From positions 124,001 through 188,000 of the forward strand of contig JBNJGB010000009.1 of assembly GCA_051747385.1 (NCBI GenBank): 64,000 nt of DNA, written 5' to 3'. This DNA comes from JBNJGB01 sp051747385 (lineage in GTDB: Bacteria > Myxococcota_A > UBA9042 > PHBI01 > JACKFB01). This document shows positions 50,453-57,401 of this stretch, piece by piece. The notes under the pieces are model-generated. The model ran no database searches. It was not told where the DNA came from and saw only the letters and a program-made list of their open reading frames with translations. Positions within the stretch are counted from its first letter, which is position 1. The number at the start of each line of letters is the position of its first letter. The position numbers were made by a program, and so were the translations under genes.

Positions 50453-53272
50453 GTGCACGCACGGAGACGCTCGTTGAAGCTCGCCGCACAGCTCACCCTG
50501 TTCGTCGCGGCGGTGGTGGCGGGGATGGCCGCCGGGACGCCCGCGATGATGGAGCGGGCCGGGCGGCGCGCCGAGGCCTCCCTGGAGCGCGGACTGGACG
50601 CCGACGTGTCCTGGGAGTCCCTGGACTGGTCCTGGGGCGGCCGCCTGGTCCTCGAGGACGTCACCGTGGAGCCCCGCGATGCGCCTGACGGCGAGGCGCC
50701 CCTGGTGTCCGTCGGCCGCCTGGCCCTGGACGCCGAGGCCCTGTGGAGCCGCCGCAGGGTGCGGCTCCACCAGTTGAGCCTCCAGGACGTGCGCGTGAAG
50801 GTCCGGCGCCGGGCCGACGGCTCCGACAACCTGCGCGCGGCGCTGCGCGGCGTCCTGCAGGTCGTCCGGGGAGGGGAGGGCGGTGGTGATGGCGGCGACG
50901 GCGGGGGCGGAGGTCTCGGCCGCCTGTTGGACCGGCACGTCCCGGAGGTGGAGGTGGACGGCCTCGATGTGGACCTCGCCGGCGGCCTAGAGCTCGCCGG
51001 GTTGGCGGGCCTCCCGACGCACGTGGCCCTCCGCGACGGCCACGTGAGCGCCGAGAACACCGCCCTCCTGAAGGAGGACGACAACCTCACGGTACACGCC
51101 CGGTTCGAGGACACCTCGCTCGACCCCGGGCACGGCCTCGTCGTCGAGGCGACCCTGCCCATCGGGGGTGGCCCGGTGCCGGCGACCGTCCGGTTCGACC
51201 GGGCTGCCCGGGTCTGGCTCGGCCGTCGCGTCCTGGCGGCCCGCGCCCTGGCCTGGGACGGCGAGGCCGTCGCGGTGGAGGGCATCGCCCTGTCCGTCCC
51301 CCTGAAGGAGGGCGCTGCGCCCTCGGGCGAGCCCGTCGACCCCGCCGTGACCGCCGAGCGGGTCCGCGTGCAGCCCGATCCCGACGTGCTGGCGTCCGCG
51401 ATCCGGGGTCTCGCGAGCGGCGCCTCCGTGCGGGACCTCCTGGCCGGGCTGGAGCGCATCGAGGTGGAGCGTCCGGTGCTCGTCTTCGAGCGGCGGCCCG
51501 GGGGCCACAACTTCCAGGACCTGGTGCCCGCTCGCGCGGCGGCCGGAGAGGCGCCCGTCGCTTCCGGTGGGGAGGCCGAGCACCCGCTGCTCGCGGCGAC
51601 CCGCCTGGCTACGCGGCGGCTGGCCGCCGGGGACGAGCCCGACGACGGCAAGGGCTTTCGGGGCTTCCTCGTGCGGGGCTTCGAGCGCCTGGAGAGGGAC
51701 ATCGCCCGGGTCGGCCGGGGCGCCGTCGCCGCGGCCCGCGCCTTCCCGTTCCGCCACCTGCAGGTCCGCGGCGGACGCCTCGCGTGGCGGGACGCCCTCG
51801 CAGATCGGGAGGAGGGCGTGTCCGTCGCCGGCCGCATCGAGAACTTCGACTTCGAGGCGCGCCGCGAGGGCGACCTCATCTCGTTCTCGGCGTCCTTCCT
51901 GGCCCCGGGGACGCGGCGGGAGTCGAACCGGATCGACGGCCGGATCCAGCCGGCCTCCGGGGACGTCCAGCTCCACGCGGCCATCGACGAGATGCGGCTG
52001 CACCCCTATCGCCACGTCTTCCCGGCGAGCCTGCCGATCCGCCCGGGGACGCTGCTCCACGACACGGACTTCCGGCTCGTCTGGTCGCCGGCGGAGCGGG
52101 TCGCCCACGTGAACGGCGAGCTGGCCGTGGGCGACCTGACCTTCCACTATCGCCCGGTGGCCTCCGAGCCGCTGACCGACCTGGACGTGGCCCTGGACTT
52201 CGACCTGCAGCTCGACGCGGAGCGGAACACGGTCGTGCTGGGCAAGAGCCACCTCACCCTCGGTGATGTGCGCGCGGTGGTCCGGGGGGACGTCTCCCGC
52301 TACGCCAGCGTCCCCAAGCTCACCGGCGCCATGCGCGTCGACCGCGCGCGCTGCCAGGACATCCTCGACTCGCTCCCGGACGGGCTGGCGCCCATGCTCC
52401 GAGGGCTCCGGGTGGAGGGGACCCTGGCGTGGCAGCTCGACTTCTCCCTGGACACCGCCGACATGGACTCCCTCGAGTACCACTCCCACCCGGAGCTGAA
52501 CCGCTTCCGCGTGCTGGACATGGGCGAGCGCCTGAACATCGACGCCGTCCGCGGCACCTTCGTCCACCGCATCCAGGAGGCCGACGGCACGGTGGAGGAG
52601 ATCCTGGTGGGGCCCGGCTCCCCGGCCTGGGTGTCCCTGGACGACATCAGCGACTACATGGTCAAGGCCGTCACCACCACGGAGGACGGCACGTTCTTCG
52701 ATCACGAGGGCTTCGCGCCCTTCGCGATCCGGCGCTCCCTCATCGAGAACCTGGAGGAGGGGGAGTTCGTCCGCGGCGCGAGCACCATCAGCCAGCAGGT
52801 GGCGAAGAACCTCTTTTTGAGCCGCGAGAAGACCATCAGCCGGAAGCTCCAGGAGATGTTCATCACGTGGCAGCTCGAGAGCGTCCTGGAAAAGGAGCGC
52901 ATCATGGAGCTGTACCTGAACGTCATCGAGTGGGGGCCCGGCGTCTACGGCATCCGGGAGGCGGCGGCCTATTACTTCGGCAAGTACCCGGCGGATCTGT
53001 CCTGCCTGGAGGCCGTCTTCCTGGCGAGCCTCATCCCCAGCCCCAAGCGCTATCACCACCAGTACGAGCGCGGGGGTGTCACGGACGGGTGGCGGCGCCA
53101 CCTCCGCTGGATCATGAGCGTGATGGTGGACCGCGGGAAGATCACCGAGTACGAGTTCCTCGCCGCGGCCCCCTATCGGCCGGAGTTCCGCCCGCCGGAC
53201 GCACCCATGCCGGACGTGGGACGCATGACCGAGGACGAGTTCTACCGGATGGGGACGGCCGGGGGTCCCTAG
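50453..53272 (+). CDS. AsmA-like/GT51 fusion: membrane-anchored transglycosylase (939 aa)
   Basis: An N-terminal anchor (LAAQLTLFVAAVVAGMAAG) leads to about 650 residues resembling AsmA/TamB-type beta-rich lipid-transfer domains (ERGLDADVSWESLDWSWGGRLVLEDVTVEPRD and repeated VAVEGIALSVPLKEG-like strands). The last 230 residues are a GT51 murein transglycosylase: TTTEDGTFFDHEGF with the catalytic Glu E744, GASTISQQVAKNLFL, LESVLEKERIMELYLNVIEWGPGVYGIREAAAYYFGK. No transpeptidase follows. It may couple lipid II or lipid handling to glycan polymerisation (inference). Start: GTG 50453; TTG 50474 has a better GGAG spacing and is possible. Confidence 0.85.
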   Translation: MHARRRSLKLAAQLTLFVAAVVAGMAAGTPAMMERAGRRAEASLERGLDADVSWESLDWSWGGRLVLEDVTVEPRDAPDGEAPLVSVGRLALDAEALWSRRRVRLHQLSLQDVRVKVRRRADGSDNLRAALRGVLQVVRGGEGGGDGGDGGGGGLGRLLDRHVPEVEVDGLDVDLAGGLELAGLAGLPTHVALRDGHVSAENTALLKEDDNLTVHARFEDTSLDPGHGLVVEATLPIGGGPVPATVRFDRAARVWLGRRVLAARALAWDGEAVAVEGIALSVPLKEGAAPSGEPVDPAVTAERVRVQPDPDVLASAIRGLASGASVRDLLAGLERIEVERPVLVFERRPGGHNFQDLVPARAAAGEAPVASGGEAEHPLLAATRLATRRLAAGDEPDDGKGFRGFLVRGFERLERDIARVGRGAVAAARAFPFRHLQVRGGRLAWRDALADREEGVSVAGRIENFDFEARREGDLISFSASFLAPGTRRESNRIDGRIQPASGDVQLHAAIDEMRLHPYRHVFPASLPIRPGTLLHDTDFRLVWSPAERVAHVNGELAVGDLTFHYRPVASEPLTDLDVALDFDLQLDAERNTVVLGKSHLTLGDVRAVVRGDVSRYASVPKLTGAMRVDRARCQDILDSLPDGLAPMLRGLRVEGTLAWQLDFSLDTADMDSLEYHSHPELNRFRVLDMGERLNIDAVRGTFVHRIQEADGTVEEILVGPGSPAWVSLDDISDYMVKAVTTTEDGTFFDHEGFAPFAIRRSLIENLEEGEFVRGASTISQQVAKNLFLSREKTISRKLQEMFITWQLESVLEKERIMELYLNVIEWGPGVYGIREAAAYYFGKYPADLSCLEAVFLASLIPSPKRYHHQYERGGVTDGWRRHLRWIMSVMVDRGKITEYEFLAAAPYRPEFRPPDAPMPDVGRMTEDEFYRMGTAGGP

Positions 53273-53276
53273 CAGT

Positions 53277-53612
53277 TCAGCCCGGCGGCCACCGGAAGTC
53301 GCGCCCGCCGAGCACGTGGAAGTGCAGGTGGAAGACCGACTGGCCGGAGCCCGCCCCGTTGTTCGTCACCACGCGGTAGTGCTCCAGGCCCTCCTGCTCG
53401 GCGACCTTCGCGCAGACGCGCAGGCAGTGGCCCGCCAGACTCTCGTCGTCCTCGCCGAGGTCGGCCACGTTGACGATCTCCTTGCGCGGGATCACCAGGA
53501 CGTGGGTGGGGGCCGCCGGGTTGATGTCCCGGAAGGCGACGCAGCGGTCGTCCTCGTAGACGATGTCCGCGTCCGCCTCCCCGCGGACGATCTTGCCGAA
53601 GATGGTGCTCAC
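53277..53612 (-). CDS. HIT-family nucleotide hydrolase/transferase, Hint-like (111 aa)
   Basis: Purine nucleoside phosphoramidate hydrolase type. The active-site triad HLHFHVLGG (His-phi-His-phi-His-phi-phi) and the N-terminal STIFGKIVRGEADADIVYEDDRCVAFRDINPAAPTHVLVIPRKEI are standard. The GTG at 53612 has AGGAGGA seven bases upstream. Divergent from the HAD phosphatase gene. Confidence 0.92.
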   Translation of the reverse strand: MSTIFGKIVRGEADADIVYEDDRCVAFRDINPAAPTHVLVIPRKEIVNVADLGEDDESLAGHCLRVCAKVAEQEGLEHYRVVTNNGAGSGQSVFHLHFHVLGGRDFRWPPG

Positions 53613-53698
53613 GCTGGGTCCTCCTGGGGAGTCGGCCGGGGAGTCGTGGTATTGCTCTCCGCCGAGCCTAACACCTCGCCGGGAGGAGGAGACACCCG

Positions 53699-53849
53699 CA
53701 GGGCGGTCGCAAAGTCGACCGCCCTCCCTTGCCCGGGCCCTTGCCTGCTCTCGAACGCGCAGAATCCATCGTTTCCGAGCGGATACAATCCGGCGCCGGG
53801 CGCCGTACCGGCGCGCCGCCCTCACTTGTCCGACTTTGCGGTTGCCCTG
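53699..53849 (+). mobile_element. MITE-like element, copy C (151 bp) inserted at a start codon
   Basis: Ends CAGGGCGGTCGCAAAGTCG (53699-53717) and CGACTTTGCGGTTGCCCTG (53831-53849). Flanks both GAGACACCCG (53689-53698 and 53850-53859), an exact 10-bp duplication; its last G is the first base of the GTG start at 53859. Upstream of the left flank is GGAGGAGGA, which was at normal ribosome-site distance before insertion and is now about 160 bases away. Same internal hairpins as copies A and B. Confidence 0.88.
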
Positions 53850-53858
53850 GAGACACCC

Positions 53859-54524
53859 GTGACCCGACGCGCCCGCTACGACCTCGTGGCCTTCGACCTG
53901 GACGGCACCCTCGTCGCCCACTACGAGCCCATCTGGAAGACCTTCCACGAGCGGTTGGGGAGCGATCGGACCCGCCGGAAGGCCGTGATCGCCGACGCCG
54001 TGGCGGGGCGGATAAGCTACGAGGAGTGGTTCGCCGCCGACCTCGAGATGCTGCGGGCGGCGGGCGCGCGTCGCGACGATCTCGAAGCGGTGGCCGCGGG
54101 CCTGGAGGCGGCCCCCGGCGCCCCGGACCTGGTCCGGGACCTCCAGCGGGCCGGCGCGCGCGTGGCCGTGCTCTCCGGGGGCGCCGACCTGGTGCTCGAG
54201 GCGGTGCTCCCGGGCCTGGCCTTCGACGCCGTCCACATCAACCGCATCCACTTCGCCGACGACGGGCACATCGTGGGAGGCCGCCACACGGCCTACGACA
54301 TGGAGCACAAGGCCACCGGTCTCCGCGAGCTGTGCGCGCGCTTCGGCGTCCCCATGGAGCGCACCGCCTTCGTCGGGGACGGCGCCAACGACGTGGAGGC
54401 CGCCCGGGAGGCCGGCTTCTCCGTGGCCTGGGGCGACGCCGCGCCGGACGCCCTGCGGGAGGCGGCCCACGCCTTCGTCGAGGGCCCGCACCTGGACGCC
54501 CTGCGGCCCCACCTCTTCGAGTGA
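53859..54524 (+). CDS. HAD-superfamily phosphatase, SerB-like (221 aa)
   Basis: Magnesium-dependent phosphomonoesterase of the phosphoserine-phosphatase branch. The nucleophile motif is DLDGTL near residues 14-19, motif II VLSGGADLV near 107, a Lys in HKATGL, and motif III FVGDGANDVEAAREAGF. Small cap region between motifs I and II. The gene reads from a GTG created at the edge of a mobile element insertion; its original SD was displaced (see the element at 53699). Expression after the insertion is uncertain. Confidence 0.85.
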   Translation: MTRRARYDLVAFDLDGTLVAHYEPIWKTFHERLGSDRTRRKAVIADAVAGRISYEEWFAADLEMLRAAGARRDDLEAVAAGLEAAPGAPDLVRDLQRAGARVAVLSGGADLVLEAVLPGLAFDAVHINRIHFADDGHIVGGRHTAYDMEHKATGLRELCARFGVPMERTAFVGDGANDVEAAREAGFSVAWGDAAPDALREAAHAFVEGPHLDALRPHLFE

Positions 54525-54534
54525 TCGGGAGGCC

Positions 54535-54870
54535 CTACACCTCCTCCTCGCGCAGATCCCGGGGCCGGCGCCGGCGCAGGGCCACCTCCAGGTCGGAGCG
54601 CGGGCGGGCGCGACAGGCGAGCCGCTCGTCGGGCGCGAAGCGCTTCCGGTGCCGCCGGCGGAGATCGGCCTCGTCACCCATCACGGGCGTGACCTCGCCG
54701 GAGACGATGCGCACCCGGCACGTGCCGCACTCCGCCTGGCCGCCGCAGGCCTGCGGAAGGACGATGTCGTACATCTCGGCGTGACCCAGGAGGTTCAGCG
54801 CCCCGTAGCCGTCCGTCGTCCGGCTGGTGCCGTCCGTCAGGTGCCAGGTGATGAGGTACTCGGGTCGCAC
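54535..54870 (-). CDS. 2Fe-2S ferredoxin, adrenodoxin type (111 aa)
   Basis: Small electron carrier. Cluster cysteines C42, C48, C51 form C-x5-C-x2-C (CGGQAECGTC) and C86 completes the set; this spacing is that of adrenodoxin-type rather than plant-type (C-x4-C) ferredoxins. The C-terminus is very basic (RRRRPRDLREEEV). The GTG at 54870 is an assumed start, as upstream ATGs would add unlikely sequence. Partner oxidoreductase not evident nearby. Confidence 0.8.
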   Translation of the reverse strand: MRPEYLITWHLTDGTSRTTDGYGALNLLGHAEMYDIVLPQACGGQAECGTCRVRIVSGEVTPVMGDEADLRRRHRKRFAPDERLACRARPRSDLEVALRRRRPRDLREEEV

Positions 54871-54893
54871 GGGGGACCCCCAGAAAGAAGTAT

Positions 54894-55125
54894 GGCCGAT
54901 GGTACCCGGGGGCTGGTTACCATCGGCCAGTGTGACGCGACGATTCCCCAGACAGGCCAAGGGGGCACGCCACGTGAGGTTCGGATGAGCAACAGTCCAG
55001 GCCTGAGAGGGTTCGGACATGAAGCCACCAGAACCGTGTCCCAGGGTAACGACTGCCCCGGGCGTTGCCAACCCTCGATCCGACACGGGCGAAGTCCCGT
55101 GAAACCGGCCACAGGCAGCGGGAGA
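54894..55125 (+). ncRNA. Candidate structured non-coding RNA, possibly HEARO/omega-RNA-like
   Basis: A 277-base gap holds unusually regular secondary structure. A perfect 11-bp arm pair GGCCGATGGTA/TACCATCGGCC is at 54894-54904 and 54918-54928. A nested long-range pair CGGAT/ATCCG (about 54981-54985, 55078-55082) and GAGGGTT/AACCCTC (about 55006-55012, 55070-55076) sit on one axis. GGTTC/GAACC and GGACA/TGTCC in the enclosed segment cross each other like a pseudoknot. CACGGG/CCCGTG (55084-55089, 55096-55101) ends the element. Unpaired parts are A-rich on the plus strand (GATGAGCAACAG, GAAAC), which favours that sense. It resembles IscB-associated HEARO RNA in style, but no IscB gene is near. 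Function unproven. Confidence 0.5.
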
Positions 55126-55147
55126 TCGGAGGCCGCCGGCACACCGC

Positions 55148-56119
55148 TCAGCCCAGCGGGGGTTCGTCCCGGTCGGCCCGCAGGGCGTTGAGCTGGTCGA
55201 GCCACGGCAGGCCGTCCGGGCCGGGGCCCCCGGCCATCGCCAGGGCCATCGCCTCGAGCGCCACCGCCGCCGCGTCCCGGAGGGTCCGGCCGAGGGTCAG
55301 CGCCGCCACGAGCGCGCCGTCGAACGCCGCGGCCGCTGCCCCGGGGTCCCGGACCTCAGGCGGCTCCACGCCCTCGATCCGCGTCACGCTCACGCCCTCC
55401 GCCACGACGCACCCGCGGTGGCCCATGCGGATCACCGCGCGGCGCGCGCCGCGTCGGAGGGCCTCCCGCGCCGCCTCGTCCGCCTGGGGGCGCGCCAGCA
55501 GACGTCCCGCGGCGAAGGGCGCGCCGAGGATCAGCAGATCGGTCAGGGGGACGATGGCGTCGAAGGCCTCCCGCGCGGTGGCCATGTCGTCGTCGGGCCA
55601 CAGCCCGGCGTGCAGCCAGGGGTCGTGCACCGTGACGACCCCCCGGCCGGCGGCCTCCTCGAAGGCCGCGACCATCGTCCGCCGGGCGTCCGCGCCGAGG
55701 GCCTGGCCGCTCCCGGGCGCCAGCACGTGGCGCGCCATGTCCCAGGGGACGGCCTGCACGTCGCTCGGCTCCAGGGTCTCGACCGCCGGGCTGCCGGGAT
55801 AGGCGACGGATCCGCGCCCCCGGCTCCCCGCTCCCACGAGCTCGAGGGGCGTGCGTCCGGGATGCTGCCGGGCGTAGTCCAGGTGGAGGTGCTCCGCCTC
55901 GCCTCGCTCGAGCAGCCACTCGCCGAATGCGTCGTCCCCCACCCGCGCCACGAGGGCGGCCTCGACGCCCATCCGCGCCGCCGCCACGGCGGTCAGGAGC
56001 GCGCCGCCCGACAGGGTCCGCCGGTACAGGTGCGCCTCCTCCACCGGGCCGTCCGCTGCGAGCGCCACGCGCGCGTCCCCCAGCACGACCACGCCGAGAT
56101 CGCGTCCGGGCACCTTCAC
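55148..56119 (-). CDS. PfkB-family sugar kinase with altered catalytic site (323 aa)
   Basis: Ribokinase-fold protein of the KDG-kinase/fructokinase kind: N-terminal VVLGDARVAL, GGALLTAVAAARMGVEAALVARVGDDAFG and VTVHDPWLHAGLW. In place of the C-terminal signature DTTGAGDAF the chain has DPGAAAAAF (258-266), so the catalytic Asp equivalent is Ala264 and the anion-hole glycines are alanines. This suggests loss of normal kinase activity. The GTG at 56119 overlaps the upstream aldolase-like gene. Other functions (sugar binding, regulation) are possible. Confidence 0.8.
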   Translation of the reverse strand: MKVPGRDLGVVVLGDARVALAADGPVEEAHLYRRTLSGGALLTAVAAARMGVEAALVARVGDDAFGEWLLERGEAEHLHLDYARQHPGRTPLELVGAGSRGRGSVAYPGSPAVETLEPSDVQAVPWDMARHVLAPGSGQALGADARRTMVAAFEEAAGRGVVTVHDPWLHAGLWPDDDMATAREAFDAIVPLTDLLILGAPFAAGRLLARPQADEAAREALRRGARRAVIRMGHRGCVVAEGVSVTRIEGVEPPEVRDPGAAAAAFDGALVAALTLGRTLRDAAAVALEAMALAMAGGPGPDGLPWLDQLNALRADRDEPPLG

Positions 56120-56781
56120 GCGTCCGCCTGCGTCGCCCGGGCGTGGCGGACCACCTCGCGGTGGATCGCCGCCGCGTGATTGCGGATCTGCCGCGCGTCC
56201 TCGTGGGCCAGGAGCAGGGGGGAGTAGATGGCGTCCGCCAGCGCCACGGCCCGGGCCCCGGCGTCCAGCCAGGCGCCGATGCGATCCCCCTCGATCCCGC
56301 CCCCGGCGAGGAACTCCACGTCCGGGCAGGCGTCCCGGAGGAGCCCCAGGTGGGCCGGACCGCCGGCGGTGACGGCCGGGAAGAGGTGGACCATCCGCGC
56401 CCCGGCGTCGCGCGCCCGGCGGACCTCGTTGGGCGTCATGGCGCCGGGGATCCACGCGGCGCCGGCCTCGCGGGCGACCTCGCCCACGCCGGGCACCATG
56501 TCGACCGCGACGAGGAACGCGGCGCCCGCGTCCACGGCTGTCCGCGCCCCCGTCTCCGTCTCCACGAGGGTCGCCCCGACCACGGCGCCTCGACGGCCGG
56601 CGAGGGTGGCGATCACCTCCGGCGCGTCCGGGATGGTCGTCGCCACGGCCACCGCCCGGAAGCCGGCGGCGAGGCAGGCGTCGGCGGCGTCCACGGCGCG
56701 GTCGGCGCGATCGGCCTCGATCACGACGACCGCGGGGGCCTGGTCCAGCGCCCGGTCGAGCTTCTCCGTGCGTCCCTCCAT
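56116..56781 (-). CDS. KDPG/KHG aldolase-like TIM barrel lacking catalytic residues (221 aa)
   Basis: Aligns over its whole length with 2-keto-3-deoxy-6-phosphogluconate aldolase: VVVIEADRADRAVDAADACLAAGFRAVAV, GAVVGATLVET, AGAAFLVAVD, IPGAMTPNEV, HLFPAVTAGG, LAGGGI. But the Schiff-base Lys133 is His132, Glu45 is Ala45, Arg49 is Thr49 and the GGSW end is replaced. So it is probably not an aldolase of the usual mechanism. Its 3' end overlaps the degenerate kinase gene (GTGA), a pairing that mirrors KDG kinase plus KDPG aldolase operons. Confidence 0.82.
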   Translation of the reverse strand: MEGRTEKLDRALDQAPAVVVIEADRADRAVDAADACLAAGFRAVAVATTIPDAPEVIATLAGRRGAVVGATLVETETGARTAVDAGAAFLVAVDMVPGVGEVAREAGAAWIPGAMTPNEVRRARDAGARMVHLFPAVTAGGPAHLGLLRDACPDVEFLAGGGIEGDRIGAWLDAGARAVALADAIYSPLLLAHEDARQIRNHAAAIHREVVRHARATQADA

Positions 56782-57401
56782 AGCGTCGCGAAGATATCAC
56801 ACGGCCCACCGAGCGGGCCACGGCGCGCGGCAGGACCACGACGCACGACCCCGTCCACGTCCACGGTTCGCGGGCTCTCGGCGAGTTGTGACCAGTTGGT
56901 GGGCTTTGAGCCCGCCAGACGTGCCCCGGACGGCGACCGGGCCTCCCGCATGGAGCCGAGTGGTCCCGAGGACTCGATCGCCCCGGCCGTCGCCTCGCCA
57001 TGCCCGAGGGCGTCCTCGACGTCGAGAACGGAGCGGCGCGTGGCTCCGTGTATACCCGATGATGTTGCAAAGCGGAGACGCCTCCGGGATCCCCCGTGTA
57101 CAGGACCGGACGCCCACCGGTGCGGCGAGGGCGAGTCGAGTCGAAGTGGGTGGGAACACCCACGTCTTCCTGGTCGCGGCGGTGCCATTCCCAACATCTG
57201 TCGAGCCCCGTGAGCCACGGATCGGCGAGGGGACGGGGGGAGCCGGCGTGGCACGGGTCGTGCATCCGCGAATGGCCAATCCGCACATAGGTTGTCGGGT
57301 GATGCCACGCGCCGAGTGATCGGCGCGACCGGCGTGCGTGCGTTGGCTCCAGGGGGATCCTGGGAGTCCTGTCTACAACTGCGCGTCGAGAGGAGTGTGC
57401 C
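56782..57401. other. Long divergent intergenic region before the GH3 cluster
   Basis: Includes a dispersed-repeat copy (about 56835-56925, sharing GTCCACGTCCACGG and CGGGCTCTCGGCGAG with 20910-20953), a GGTGGGCTTTGAGCCCGCC stem, and a GTGGGTG-GGAA-CACCCAC hairpin (57146-57163). It must contain the promoter of the first GH3 gene and of the aldolase-like gene. No other gene seen. Confidence 0.5.

Noticed and set aside
54535..55086. Longer ferredoxin start reaching into the intergenic region
   Set aside because: The added N-terminus would overlap the structured RNA candidate and has no ferredoxin similarity.
57146..57163. GTGGGTG/CACCCAC hairpin as a terminator
   Set aside because: No T tract follows, and no gene ends within 300 bases upstream on that strand.
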